This document shows positions 33,284 through 41,913 of a stretch of 43,701 nt of DNA, piece after piece. Location: the NCBI GenBank assembly GCA_027449025.1, contig DAIDMK010000024.1, forward strand, positions 1 through 43,701, written 5' to 3'. The notes beneath the pieces are model-generated. The model was given only the letters and a program-made list of their open reading frames with translations. It was not told where the DNA came from and ran no database searches. Positions within the stretch are counted from its first letter, which is position 1, and every line of letters begins with the position of its first letter. The DNA is from Lutibacter sp. Lineage in GTDB: Bacteria; Bacteroidota; Bacteroidia; Flavobacteriales; Flavobacteriaceae. A program made the translations under genes and the position numbers.

Positions 33284-34486
33284 TTATAAGAACAATAAAT
33301 TGATATCTCTATACGGCAAACCAAACCAATCGGCCACAGTTTTATTGGTTAAAATTCCGTGGTAAAAGTACATCCCTTTTTGTAAACTTTTGTCAAATCT
33401 GGCAGCATTTTCAAATCCGCCTTCATCAGCAATATTTGTTAAGTACGGCGTAAAATTATTACTGATTGAAGCTGAGGCAGTTCTTGAATATCTGGAAGGA
33501 ATATTAGGAACACAATAATGGATTACGCCATGCTTTTGAAACGTTGGTTTTTTGTGCGTGGTTAATTCAGAAGTTTCAAAACATCCGCCACAATCAATGC
33601 TAACATCAATTATTACGGCTCCATTTTTCATTCGCATCACCATTTCTTCTGTAACTAAAACTGGAGAACGTAATTTTCCTCTAACTGCTCCAATGACCAC
33701 ATCACAGCGCATTAATGCTTTTAACAATGTTTTGGGTTGTATAGTTGATGTGTAAATAGGATGGCCCAAACGGTGTTGGAGATTTCGTAATTTGGTAATT
33801 GAATTGTCAAATACTTTTACACTGGCACCCAATCCAATTGCGGAACGCACGGCAAATTCGCTAACGGTACCCGCGCCCAAAATAACAACTTCGGTTGGTG
33901 GTACGCCTCCAATATTCCCAAACAACAATCCGCGGCCTTCATTGTTGCTGCTCATTATTTCCCCGGCAATTAATATGGAAGCTGTTCCTGCAATTTCACT
34001 TAAAGATTTTACTATAGAAAACACCCCTTGATCATCTCTAATAAAATCAAACGCAATCGCCGTAATACGCTTACTTGCCAACGCTTCAAAATATTTTTTT
34101 GTTTGGGTTTTTAACTGTAGCGCAGAAAAAATAATGCTTTGTGGATTAATTAAATTAATTTCCTCTAATGAAGGTGGCTCAACTTTTAAAATTATATGAC
34201 AACCAAAAGCTTCTTTTACATCATAGGATATTTTTGCGCCGGCTTCAGAATATTCTTTATCCGGAAAATTTGCGCCATCACCGGCTCCAGTTTCAATTAC
34301 AAATTTATGTCCTTGGGCAGTCAGTGCCGCAACAGCATCGGGCGTTAAGCAAACTCTTTTTTCCTGATAATGGGTTTCTTTAGGAATTCCGATAATAAGT
34401 CCGCTTTTCCTTTTTATAATCTCCAAAGTTTCTTCTTGAGGAATTAACTCTTGCTGACTAAACGGTGAAGAAATTTTTTTACCCAT
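33284..34486 (-). CDS. ald: Alanine dehydrogenase
   Basis: A 400-residue NAD-dependent enzyme of the alanine dehydrogenase/PNT family that interconverts alanine and pyruvate plus ammonia. The N-terminal domain has LIIGIPKETHYQEKRVCLTPDAV with the substrate residues, and the central NAD domain has VVILGAGTVSEFAVRSAIGLGASVKVFD. DVSIDCGGCFETSELTTH marks the catalytic Asp region. The first 30 residues are an extra hydrophilic extension common in Bacteroidota. It overlaps tsaE by 8 bases upstream and is one base from the DUF4258-like gene. Amino-acid catabolism is the likely role, although some family members may act in the biosynthetic direction. Confidence 0.92.
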   Translation of the reverse strand: MGKKISSPFSQQELIPQEETLEIIKRKSGLIIGIPKETHYQEKRVCLTPDAVAALTAQGHKFVIETGAGDGANFPDKEYSEAGAKISYDVKEAFGCHIILKVEPPSLEEINLINPQSIIFSALQLKTQTKKYFEALASKRITAIAFDFIRDDQGVFSIVKSLSEIAGTASILIAGEIMSSNNEGRGLLFGNIGGVPPTEVVILGAGTVSEFAVRSAIGLGASVKVFDNSITKLRNLQHRLGHPIYTSTIQPKTLLKALMRCDVVIGAVRGKLRSPVLVTEEMVMRMKNGAVIIDVSIDCGGCFETSELTTHKKPTFQKHGVIHYCVPNIPSRYSRTASASISNNFTPYLTNIADEGGFENAARFDKSLQKGMYFYHGILTNKTVADWFGLPYRDINLLFL

Positions 34487-34895
34487 TATTCCTAAGTTCT
34501 AAAGTTCGTAATTGATTATTGTTTGCTGTAATTGTTATCAAAACGGAGTTTAAAGGTACTAAATTTTTTACTTTTTCTGGCCATTCAATCAAACACCAGC
34601 TATCACTAAAAAAATATTCCTCAACACCAATGTCTAAAGCTTCACATTCATTGTTAATTCTATAAAAATCAAAATGATACACTTTTTCGGAATTAATCGT
34701 ATGATATTCATTAACCAACGAAAAAGTAGGGGAGCTAACCCTATCAGAACTCCCCAATTGCTTAACAATTTCCTTAATTAAAGTTGTTTTTCCAACACCC
34801 ATTTCACCATAAAAAAGCAACACCTTATTTTTTGCCGTTTTTATAACTTCTTTCGCAATTGTAGGCAATTCTTCTAAGGTGTAATTTTTAATCAT
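34479..34895 (-). CDS. tsaE: tRNA N6-threonylcarbamoyladenosine biosynthesis ATPase TsaE
   Basis: TsaE is the ATPase that works with TsaB, TsaC and TsaD to make t6A37 in tRNAs that read ANN codons. The 138-residue length is normal. P-loop GEMGVGKTT is at 30-38, followed by SSPTFSLVNEY (sensor block with the conserved Thr) and HFDFYRI, then IEWPEKV near the end. It overlaps ald by 8 bases. The gap of about 80 bases to porX carries only AT-rich sequence with a symmetric AAAGTTTAAACTTT near 34956-34969 and no T-run hairpin that I trust. Confidence 0.94.
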   Translation of the reverse strand: MIKNYTLEELPTIAKEVIKTAKNKVLLFYGEMGVGKTTLIKEIVKQLGSSDRVSSPTFSLVNEYHTINSEKVYHFDFYRINNECEALDIGVEEYFFSDSWCLIEWPEKVKNLVPLNSVLITITANNNQLRTLELRNNG

Positions 34896-34975
34896 TTACT
34901 ATGTTTTTTTTATGTTTAACTGTTGAAAAGTGTAATTGTTTTTTAATTTTACTTTAAAGTTTAAACTTTTTTAAC

Positions 34976-36523
34976 TTATTTAGGTACAAATATAGCACAA
35001 GGAATAATCATTTCCTCTAAAGAAATTCCACCATGTTGATAGGTGTTTCTAAAATAATTTACGAAATGATTATAATTATTTGGGTAGGCAAAAAACAAGT
35101 CTTCTTTGGCAAAAATAAATGCACTGTTTATTGAAATTGAAGGCAACAAAATTTCTTTTGGATATTTAACAGCATAAACATCTTTTTCCTCATAACTTAA
35201 ACTTCTTCCCGTTTTATAACGTAGATTGGAACTTATATTTTTATCACCAATCACTTTTGAAGGCACTTTAGAATTAATGGTGCCATGGTCGGTGGTGACA
35301 ATCAATTTTAATCCTAAATTTTGTGCTTTTTGTATGATTTCTAGCAAAGGTGAATTAAGAAACCAACTATTCGTCAATGATCTGTAAGCCTTATCATCAC
35401 TGGCCAATTCTTTAATAACTTCCATTTCGGTTTTTGAATGGGAGAGCATATCCACAAAATTATAAACGATGACCGTTAAATCATTTTCTTTAACAGCATT
35501 GAAATTTTCAACCAATTGTTTGCCGGTTTTTAGATTGGTTATTTTATAAAATGCGAATTTTATATTTTGTCGAAGTCGTTTTAATTGCGCTGCCAAAAAT
35601 TCTTCTTCATACAAATTTTTTCCTCCCTCTTCTATATCGTTTTTCCAATATTCAGGATGTTTTTGTTCCATTTCCAAAGGCATTAAACCTGAAAAAATAG
35701 CATTTCTGGCATATTGTGTTGCTGTTGGCAAAATGCTGTAAAAAGCAATTTCCTCTTGTTTTTTATAATAATTTGCAATTGTTTTCTCTATGATTTTGAA
35801 CTGGTCAAAGCGTAAATTATCGATTACAACCAACAATGTTCCTTTTGTGGTACTAATTTCAGGAAGAATCACTTTTTTGAATAAAGTGTTTGACATAATA
35901 GGCGCATCTTCATCATGAACCCAATCTTTATAATTTTTTTTTATAAATTTAAAAAACAGCGAATTGGCTTCTTGTTTTTGGCTTTCCAAAATTTCAATCA
36001 TTCCGGTATCGCTGATATTTTCGAGTTCCAATTCCCAATATAACAGCTTTTTATAAATCAAAATCCACTCTTCATACGAATTTACCATCGCCAAATCCAT
36101 GGCTATTTTTCTAAATTCCAGCTGATAATTTGAGGTGGTTTTTTCAGAAATCAAACGCGAATGGTCTAGATTCTTCTTTAAACTCAACAAAATTTGGTTT
36201 GGATTGACTGGTTTTATTAGATAATCGGCAATTTTATTGCCAATGGCCTCTTCCATAATATATTCCTCTTCGCTCTTGGTAATCATCACAACGGGAAGGT
36301 TTGGGCGTTTACTTTTTATTTGGCTCAATGTTTCCAATCCGCTTAAACCAGGCATATGTTCGTCTAAAAAAACAATATCGTAATTATTTCCTTCGCACAT
36401 ATCAATAGCGTCGGCACCATTGTTTGATGTAGAAACAGTATATCCTTTTTTCTCCAAAAATAGAATATGTGGCTTCAAAAGATCTATTTCATCATCAACC
36501 CATAAAATGTTTATATTACCCAT
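34976..36523 (-). CDS. porX: PorX response regulator with PglZ domain (type IX secretion)
   Basis: PorX is the response regulator of the PorXY system that controls the type IX secretion system of Bacteroidota. The 515-residue protein has an N-terminal CheY-type receiver (about 1-120) with phospho-acceptor D54 in VFLDEHMPG and K104 in YLIKPVNP. A C-terminal PglZ domain of the alkaline phosphatase superfamily follows. There D235 lies in LLVVIDNLRFD, the active-site Thr in PTATQYAR (266-273), and metal residues D412/H413 in VTTDHGT. It is not a DNA-binding regulator by sequence; a nucleotide phosphodiesterase activity is known for a PorX homologue. It precedes tsaE on the same strand and is divergent from the HD gene. 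PorY is not in the window. Confidence 0.93.
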   Translation of the reverse strand: MGNINILWVDDEIDLLKPHILFLEKKGYTVSTSNNGADAIDMCEGNNYDIVFLDEHMPGLSGLETLSQIKSKRPNLPVVMITKSEEEYIMEEAIGNKIADYLIKPVNPNQILLSLKKNLDHSRLISEKTTSNYQLEFRKIAMDLAMVNSYEEWILIYKKLLYWELELENISDTGMIEILESQKQEANSLFFKFIKKNYKDWVHDEDAPIMSNTLFKKVILPEISTTKGTLLVVIDNLRFDQFKIIEKTIANYYKKQEEIAFYSILPTATQYARNAIFSGLMPLEMEQKHPEYWKNDIEEGGKNLYEEEFLAAQLKRLRQNIKFAFYKITNLKTGKQLVENFNAVKENDLTVIVYNFVDMLSHSKTEMEVIKELASDDKAYRSLTNSWFLNSPLLEIIQKAQNLGLKLIVTTDHGTINSKVPSKVIGDKNISSNLRYKTGRSLSYEEKDVYAVKYPKEILLPSISINSAFIFAKEDLFFAYPNNYNHFVNYFRNTYQHGGISLEEMIIPCAIFVPK

Positions 36524-36528
36524 ATTGT

Positions 36529-36536
36529 TATCTTTG
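36529..36536 (+). promoter_or_regulatory. -7 promoter box of the HD-domain gene
   Basis: TATCTTTG matches TAnnTTTG and sits 26 bases before the TTG start at 36562. It lies just outside the porX start codon on the opposite strand. It supports the late TTG start over the upstream in-frame ATG at 36469. Confidence 0.5.
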
Positions 36537-36561
36537 CATTATATTTATAAAAATTATTGTT

Positions 36562-37791
36562 TTGAACGAGAAAAAAACAAACAAACTAAAAATATTAAAC
36601 GACCCAATTTACGGTTTTATTACGATTCCGAATATATTAATTTATAATTTGATTGAACATCCGTATTTTCAAAGGTTAAGGAGAATTTCTCAAATGGGAT
36701 TGTCGCACTTGGTTTATCCAGGCGCACACCATACGCGATTTCACCACGCCATAGGAAGCGTTCATTTGATGCAAAAAGCAATCAGAATCTTGAAATTTAA
36801 AGGTGTTCAAATTTCCGAAGAAGAAGCAACGGCAGTTTACATTGCAATTTTGTTGCACGATATTGGTCATGGACCATTTTCGCACGCTTTAGAAGGACAA
36901 TTTATAAAAGGTATTTCGCACGAGAGTATCTCCTTATTATTTATGGAAGCTTTAAATGATGAGTTTAAAGGCCAACTTTCAATGGCGATAGAAATATTTA
37001 AGGGAAATTATCATCGTAAATTTTTGCACCAACTTATTTCCAGTCAGCTGGATATGGATAGGTTAGATTATCTAAAAAGGGACAGTTTTTATACAGGAGT
37101 TGCTGAAGGTACAATCAATTCAGAGCGCTTGATAACCATGCTCGATGTAAAAAATGACAATTTGGTGGTTGAAGAAAAGGGAATTTACAGTGTGGAAAGT
37201 TTTATTGTTGCACGTAGAATTATGTATTGGCAGGTTTATTTGCATAAAACAGCGCTTGTGGCTGAAAAATTATTGAATAAAATTTTAAAACGTGCAAAAG
37301 AACTTTCTTTACAGGGTGTTGAATTACCAGCCACAAAAATGTTGTCTGTTTTTTTAAAACAACCCATTAATAAAGATAATTTTACCGCCGAAAACTTAAA
37401 ATCATTTTCAAAACTAGACGATTATGATATTTTGACTGCCATAAAAGAATGGATTTCTTTTGATGATAAAGTGCTTTCAAGATTATCCAAAAGCTTAATT
37501 AACAGAGAGCTGCCAAAAGTAGTGCTGCAAAATGAGCCATTTTCTGAACATCAGATTTTAACAATAAAAAAGTTGGTTCAAGAAAAATTCCATTATAGCG
37601 ATAAGGAGCTAGATTATTTTGTGTATGACGGCGAAATCAGCAATCAGGCATATGATTCAACAAAAAATAATATCCAAATAATATACAAAAACGGCACCTT
37701 AAAAGATGTAACTGAGGCTTCTGACCATTTAAATATCTTGGCATTATCGAATCCTGTTTATAAGTACTACATCTGTTATCCTAAGAAATAG
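36562..37791 (+). CDS. HD-domain phosphohydrolase
   Basis: A 409-residue HD-superfamily protein similar to dGTPase/SpoT-like HD hydrolases. The N-terminus has DPIYGFITIPN and LIEHPYFQRLRRISQMG. HTRFHHAIGSVHLM supplies the first metal histidine and ILLHDIGHGPFSHAL the HD motif at about residues 96-110. QLDMDRLDYLKRDSFYTGV follows. A long helical C-terminal region lacks recognisable domains. I chose TTG at 36562 because an in-frame ATG at 36469 would overlap porX and add 31 residues unlike the family, and a -7 box lies between. Substrate is unknown. A short 33-base gap separates it from lpxD. Confidence 0.85.
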   Translation: MNEKKTNKLKILNDPIYGFITIPNILIYNLIEHPYFQRLRRISQMGLSHLVYPGAHHTRFHHAIGSVHLMQKAIRILKFKGVQISEEEATAVYIAILLHDIGHGPFSHALEGQFIKGISHESISLLFMEALNDEFKGQLSMAIEIFKGNYHRKFLHQLISSQLDMDRLDYLKRDSFYTGVAEGTINSERLITMLDVKNDNLVVEEKGIYSVESFIVARRIMYWQVYLHKTALVAEKLLNKILKRAKELSLQGVELPATKMLSVFLKQPINKDNFTAENLKSFSKLDDYDILTAIKEWISFDDKVLSRLSKSLINRELPKVVLQNEPFSEHQILTIKKLVQEKFHYSDKELDYFVYDGEISNQAYDSTKNNIQIIYKNGTLKDVTEASDHLNILALSNPVYKYYICYPKK

Positions 37792-37811
37792 GTAGAATTG
37801 AACTTTTTTTT

Positions 37812-37819
37812 TACTTTTG
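37812..37819 (+). promoter_or_regulatory. -7 box almost abutting the lpxD start codon
   Basis: TACTTTTG fits TAnnTTTG and lies only five bases before the lpxD ATG (37825). If used, transcription would begin at or next to the start codon, giving a leaderless mRNA. No good -33 TTG is seen at normal spacing, so it could be fortuitous. Confidence 0.35.
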
Positions 37820-37824
37820 CATAA

Positions 37825-38862
37825 ATGAAATTTACAGCAATTCAAATAGCAAAAATTCTGGATGGCGAAATCTTCGGAAATAAAAATGTCGAAGTATTTA
37901 GTCTTTCCAAAATAGAAGAAGGAGAAGATGGATCACTAACATTTCTGTCAAATCCAAAATACACCCCTTTTATTTATTCAACAAAAGCTTCCATAGTGAT
38001 TGTGAATAAAGACTTTGTGCCTGAAAAGGAAATTGAAACGACCCTAATAAAAGTTGAAGATGCTTATCTGGCTTTTTCCACATTGTTAGAGTTTTATTCC
38101 AAAGTAAAATCGGAGAAATTGGGAATAGAAACACCATCCTATATAAGTGAATCAGCAACTATTGGTACAAATTTATATTTGGGTGCATTTTCATACATAA
38201 GCGCCAACGTTTCAATTGGTGATAATGCGAAAATTTATCCCAATGTTTATATTGGAGATAATGTTAAAATAGGGGACAATGCCATCATTCATGCAGGCTC
38301 AAAAATTTATTCCGAAACAATAATTGGTTCTAATTGTACCTTGCATGCCGGCGTAATTTTAGGGTCAGATGGATTTGGTTTTGTGCCAAGTGCGGAAGGA
38401 ACATATAATAAAATTCCACAAATAGGCAATGTTATTATTGAAGATAATGTTGATATTGGCGCCGCAACAACCATTGATAGAGCAACATTAGGCTCAACAA
38501 TTATCAGAAAAGGCGTAAAATTGGACAATCAAATTCAGATAGCGCACAATGTTGAAATTGGCGAAAACACGGTTATTGCTGCCCAAACTGGTGTTGCGGG
38601 CTCAACAAAAATTGGTGAACATTGTATGATTGGCGGACAAGTTGGCATTGTAGGTCATATTGTAATTGGAAATAATGTCAAAATCCAAGCACAGGCAGGA
38701 GTTGGAAGAAACATAAAAGATGATGAAATGATACAAGGATCACCTGCAATGGGTTATTCAGATTTTAATAAATCATATGTTTATTTTAAAAAATTACCAG
38801 AACTGGTAGCGACTATAAATGCATTGGAAAAAGATTTTAAAGCTTTAAATGAGAAAAAATGA
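37825..38862 (+). CDS. lpxD: UDP-3-O-(3-hydroxyacyl)glucosamine N-acyltransferase LpxD
   Basis: LpxD adds the second (N-linked) hydroxyacyl chain from acyl-ACP to UDP-3-O-acylglucosamine in lipid A synthesis. The 345-residue protein has the N-terminal uridine-binding domain (about 1-100), a left-handed beta-helix of hexapeptide repeats ([17 protein letters not shown] and so on), the substrate loop [10 protein letters not shown] at 180-189 and catalytic H241 in QIAHNV. A C-terminal helical segment (from about 310) is present. It overlaps lpxC/fabZ by four bases and heads the lpx operon. This is the full-length, canonical LpxD of the two in the window. Confidence 0.95.
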   Translation: MKFTAIQIAKILDGEIFGNKNVEVFSLSKIEEGEDGSLTFLSNPKYTPFIYSTKASIVIVNKDFVPEKEIETTLIKVEDAYLAFSTLLEFYSKVKSEKLGIETPSYISESATIGTNLYLGAFSYISANVSIGDNAKIYPNVYIGDNVKIGDNAIIHAGSKIYSETIIGSNCTLHAGVILGSDGFGFVPSAEGTYNKIPQIGNVIIEDNVDIGAATTIDRATLGSTIIRKGVKLDNQIQIAHNVEIGENTVIAAQTGVAGSTKIGEHCMIGGQVGIVGHIVIGNNVKIQAQAGVGRNIKDDEMIQGSPAMGYSDFNKSYVYFKKLPELVATINALEKDFKALNEKK

Positions 38863-40256
38863 GGAATAAACAGAAAACAATCAAAAATGAAGTAACACTT
38901 TCTGGTGTTGGATTGCATACTGGTAATAAAGTTACTTTAACTTTTAAGCCTGCCCCCATAAATCATGGATATGTTTTTGTAAGAAAGGATTTAGAAGGAG
39001 AACCTATTATTGAGGCAAGTGCAGAATATGTAATAAATACCCAAAGAGGTACAAATCTTGAAAAAAGAGGGGTTTTTGTAAATACATCTGAACATGTTTT
39101 GGCGGCCGTTGTAGCTTTAGATATTGATAATATTATTATTGAAATTAATGCTCCAGAACCTCCAATTATGGATGGGTCCTCCAAACATTTTGTGGAAGCC
39201 CTTGAAAAAGCAGAGATTGAGGAACAAGAGGCGACGAGGGATGAATTTATTGTTAAGGAAATTATTTCTTATAGAGATGAGGAAACAGGTAGCGAAATTA
39301 TTTTAATGCCCTGTGACAATTATCAAATAACAGCCATGGTAGATTTTGGTACCAAAGTTTTAGGAACCCAAAATGCCACAATGAACTCAATTTCAGAGTT
39401 TAAAACCGAGATTGCCAATGCCAGAACTTTCAGTTTTCTTCATGAATTGGAAACTTTATTGGACAATAACTTAATTAAAGGTGGTGATTTAAACAATGCC
39501 ATAGTTTATGTGGATAAAGAAATATCCGAAGGAACAATGAGCAAACTTAAAAAAGCTTTCAATAAAGAAACACTCGCTGTTAAGCCAAACGGGATATTGG
39601 ACAACCTAACATTGCGGTGGGCAAATGAGGCAGCCCGTCATAAGTTGTTGGATGTTATTGGTGATTTAGCCTTAGTTGGTTGCAGAATTAGAGGCAAAGT
39701 AATTGCAAACAAACCGGGACATTTAGTGAATACTGTTTTTGCTAAAAAACTTCAAAAAATTATTAAATTGGAAAAACGGAATTGTGTTCCAAAATTTGAT
39801 TTAAATCAGCCTCCTTTGATGGATATTCATAAAATTATGAGTATTCTTCCTCACAGGCCGCCTTTTTTGTTGATAGATCGGATTTTAGAATTATCTGACA
39901 GACACGTAGTCGGAATGAAAAATGTAACCATGAATGAAGCATTTTTTGTGGGACATTTTCCGGGATCCCCAGTAATGCCGGGTGTTTTGCAAGTTGAAGC
40001 TATGGCACAATGTGGAGGCGTTTTGGTATTAAGCACAGTTCCAGATCCAGAAAATTATCTAACTTACTTTATGAAAATGGACAATGTGAAATTTAAACAA
40101 AAAGTGTTGCCAGGAGACACTTTAATATTTAGTGCCGAATTAATTTCTCCTATAAGAAGAGGAATTTGTCATATGCAATCTTATGGTTATGCAAACGGTA
40201 AACTAGTAGTAGAGGCAGTATTAATGGCACAAATTGCTAGAAAACCAATAGAATAA
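38859..40256 (+). CDS. lpxC/fabZ: LpxC-FabZ bifunctional protein
   Basis: A fusion of LpxC (UDP-3-O-acyl-GlcNAc deacetylase, the committed lipid A step) with FabZ ((3R)-hydroxyacyl-ACP dehydratase). In LpxC (about 1-310), zinc ligands H79 (SEHV), H261 and D265 (HKLLDVIGD) and the general-base H288 (PGHLV) are present. In FabZ (about 315-465), [13 protein letters not shown] precedes catalytic H366 and E380 in [21 protein letters not shown]. The fusion is characteristic of Bacteroidota and couples control of hydroxyacyl-ACP flow between lipid A and fatty acids. It overlaps lpxD by four bases and shares one base with lpxA (TAATG). Confidence 0.97.
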   Translation: MRNKQKTIKNEVTLSGVGLHTGNKVTLTFKPAPINHGYVFVRKDLEGEPIIEASAEYVINTQRGTNLEKRGVFVNTSEHVLAAVVALDIDNIIIEINAPEPPIMDGSSKHFVEALEKAEIEEQEATRDEFIVKEIISYRDEETGSEIILMPCDNYQITAMVDFGTKVLGTQNATMNSISEFKTEIANARTFSFLHELETLLDNNLIKGGDLNNAIVYVDKEISEGTMSKLKKAFNKETLAVKPNGILDNLTLRWANEAARHKLLDVIGDLALVGCRIRGKVIANKPGHLVNTVFAKKLQKIIKLEKRNCVPKFDLNQPPLMDIHKIMSILPHRPPFLLIDRILELSDRHVVGMKNVTMNEAFFVGHFPGSPVMPGVLQVEAMAQCGGVLVLSTVPDPENYLTYFMKMDNVKFKQKVLPGDTLIFSAELISPIRRGICHMQSYGYANGKLVVEAVLMAQIARKPIE

Positions 40257-41038
40257 TGAATCAACCTTTAGCATATATTCATCCGCAGGCAAAAATAGCA
40301 ACAAATGTAGTTGTTGAGCCTTTTACAACCATCCACAACAATGTTATTATTGGATCAGGAACTTGGATTGGTTCCAATGTAACCATTATGGAAGGTGCCA
40401 GAATCGGTAAAAATTGCAGAATTTTTCCAGGAGCGGTTATTTCAGCAATCCCACAAGATTTAAAATTTGATGGTGAGGATTCATTGGCCATTATTGGTGA
40501 CAATACTACAATAAGGGAATGTGTAACCATAAATAGAGGCACAAAAGCACTTGGGCATACAAAAATAGGTGACAATTGTTTAATTATGGCAACAACCCAT
40601 GTGGCGCATGATTGCATCATAGGCAACAATTGTATCTTGGCAAATGGTTCGATCATTGCTGGCCATGTAATTATTGGCGACTATGCCATATTAAGTGGTT
40701 TGGTGGCGGTACATCAGTTTATCCATATTGGTGAACACTCTATGGTTTCGGGCGGTTCCTTGGTACGTAAAGATGTTCCACCATTTTCTAAAGCAGGAAA
40801 AGAACCAATATCTTTTATCGGTATTAATTCAATCGGATTAAGAAGAAGAGGATTTGCAACAGAAAAAATTAGAGAAATTCAGGATATCTATAGAATTTTA
40901 TACCAGAAAAATTACAATACCACGCAGGCTTTGGAAAAGATTGAGGCCGAAATGGAAGCAACAAAAGAAAGAGATCAAATTATACTTTTCATTAAAAACT
41001 CACAAAGAGGAATCATGAAAGGATATACAGGAAGTTAA
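40256..41038 (+). CDS. lpxA: UDP-N-acetylglucosamine acyltransferase LpxA
   Basis: LpxA transfers the first 3-hydroxyacyl chain from ACP to O3 of UDP-GlcNAc. The 260-residue length is normal. Hexapeptide repeats run through the first two thirds, with catalytic H118 in THVAHDCIIGNNC (E. coli His125 equivalent). GLVAVHQFIHIGEHSMVSGGS and the GINSIGLRRRGF segment with a C-terminal helical region are family signatures. The ruler residues that set chain length cannot be read confidently. It overlaps lpxC/fabZ by one base and is the last gene before a 199-base intergenic gap. Confidence 0.97.
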   Translation: MNQPLAYIHPQAKIATNVVVEPFTTIHNNVIIGSGTWIGSNVTIMEGARIGKNCRIFPGAVISAIPQDLKFDGEDSLAIIGDNTTIRECVTINRGTKALGHTKIGDNCLIMATTHVAHDCIIGNNCILANGSIIAGHVIIGDYAILSGLVAVHQFIHIGEHSMVSGGSLVRKDVPPFSKAGKEPISFIGINSIGLRRRGFATEKIREIQDIYRILYQKNYNTTQALEKIEAEMEATKERDQIILFIKNSQRGIMKGYTGS

Positions 41039-41237
41039 CAATTAGCCCGTCTAACCCCGAAGGGAGAACTGAGCGTTAAGTAAATGTGCTGAGAACATTT
41101 TTAGGAATTGTGCCAACTAGTGCGTTGGCATTATAAGTTAAAAATTGTAAATTTCACGAAATTACCTAATTTACACCCTGAGCGCAGTTAAAAGACAACA
41201 ATTAAAAAGTTAAACGAATAAACATATAAACAAATAA
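41039..41237. other. Intergenic region with GC-richer repeat-like words
   Basis: About 199 bases between lpxA and efp with no credible gene. It has GC-richer patches: CCCCGAAGGG (41056-41065; a small CCC/GGG hairpin), GAACTGAGCG at about 41068-41077, and CCCTGAGCGCAGT at about 41176-41188. They resemble the CTGAGCG-x-AGTCGAAG palindromic words I recall as scattered in Bacteroidota intergenic DNA. Similar to these, CTGAGCG also occurs at about 30934-30940. The efp promoter and leader are AT-rich with no clear box. Confidence 0.4.
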
Positions 41238-41804
41238 ATGGCAACAACATCGGATATTAGAAACGGATTGTGTATTAGATACAATAATGATATTTTTAAA
41301 GTAATTGAGTTTTTACACGTAAAACCTGGAAAAGGTCCGGCTTTTGTGCGCACGAAATTAAAAAGTTTATCTTCAGGGAAAGTTTTGGACAATACATTTC
41401 CTGCCGGTAGAAAAATAGAAGACATTAGGGTGGAGACTCAAAAATTCCAATTTTTGTATCCTGAAGGTGATTCATTTCATTTTATGAATACAGAAGATTA
41501 TAATCAAATTACCTTGCAAAAAAATGTATTGGATGCTCCCGATTTATTAAAAGAAGGAGAAATCGTAACGATTATTATCAATACCGAAGACAACTTACCA
41601 CTGTCTGTTGATATGCCAATGAGTGTAATTTTGGAAATAACGCACACTGAACCGGGTGTTAAAGGAAATACCGCAACAAATGCAACAAAACCGGCAACTG
41701 TTGAAACAGGTGCTGTTATCAATGTTCCGTTATTTATCAACGAAGGCGATAAAATTAAAGTTGATACGGCGAAAGGTGCATATTTAGAACGCGTTAAAGA
41801 ATAA
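41238..41804 (+). CDS. efp: Translation elongation factor P
   Basis: EF-P binds between the P and E sites and relieves ribosome stalling at polyproline. The 188-residue protein has the three-domain EF-P pattern: an N-terminal KOW-like domain with K32 at the tip loop (HVKPGKGPAFVRTK), the conserved site of possible modification, then two OB-fold domains. The N-terminus is MATTSDIRNGLCI and the C-terminus carries DKIKVDTAKGAYLERVKE, the EF-P family end. No modification enzyme is encoded nearby. Its position between lpxA and the second lpxD is a recurrent flavobacterial arrangement as I recall it. Confidence 0.97.
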   Translation: MATTSDIRNGLCIRYNNDIFKVIEFLHVKPGKGPAFVRTKLKSLSSGKVLDNTFPAGRKIEDIRVETQKFQFLYPEGDSFHFMNTEDYNQITLQKNVLDAPDLLKEGEIVTIIINTEDNLPLSVDMPMSVILEITHTEPGVKGNTATNATKPATVETGAVINVPLFINEGDKIKVDTAKGAYLERVKE

Positions 41805-41831
41805 TTTTGGTACGAGCAATACGTATATTGC

Positions 41832-41894
41832 ACAAAGGAATGATTAATTGCGAATTAACTACTACAGCTAAAAAATAAAAATTAAACAGATGAA
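41832..41894 (+). promoter_or_regulatory. Leader block with mini-ORF upstream of the second lpxD
   Basis: A mini-ORF at 41840-41878 ([12 protein letters not shown]) is preceded by AAAGGA and ends 11 bases before the lpxD ATG at 41890. The first 17 bases match 30995-31011 exactly and the last roughly 24 match the same distance before the DUF6495 start, so both genes share this leader. The same DNA recurs at the right edge of the window. Confidence 0.5.
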
Positions 41895-41913
41895 ATTACC
41901 TCGTAAATATAAG
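41837..41913 (+). repeat. Internal copy of the terminal 77-base repeat
   Basis: These 77 bases recur without mismatch at 43625-43701. They cover the mini-ORF leader and the first eight codons of the second lpxD. The base before each copy differs (A at 41836, T at 43624), which fixes the left limit. Confidence 0.95.

Noticed and set aside
36469-36561. Longer N-terminus for the HD-domain protein starting at ATG 36469
   Set aside because: It would overlap porX by 55 bases, adds residues unlike the family, and the -7 box at 36529-36536 lies inside it.
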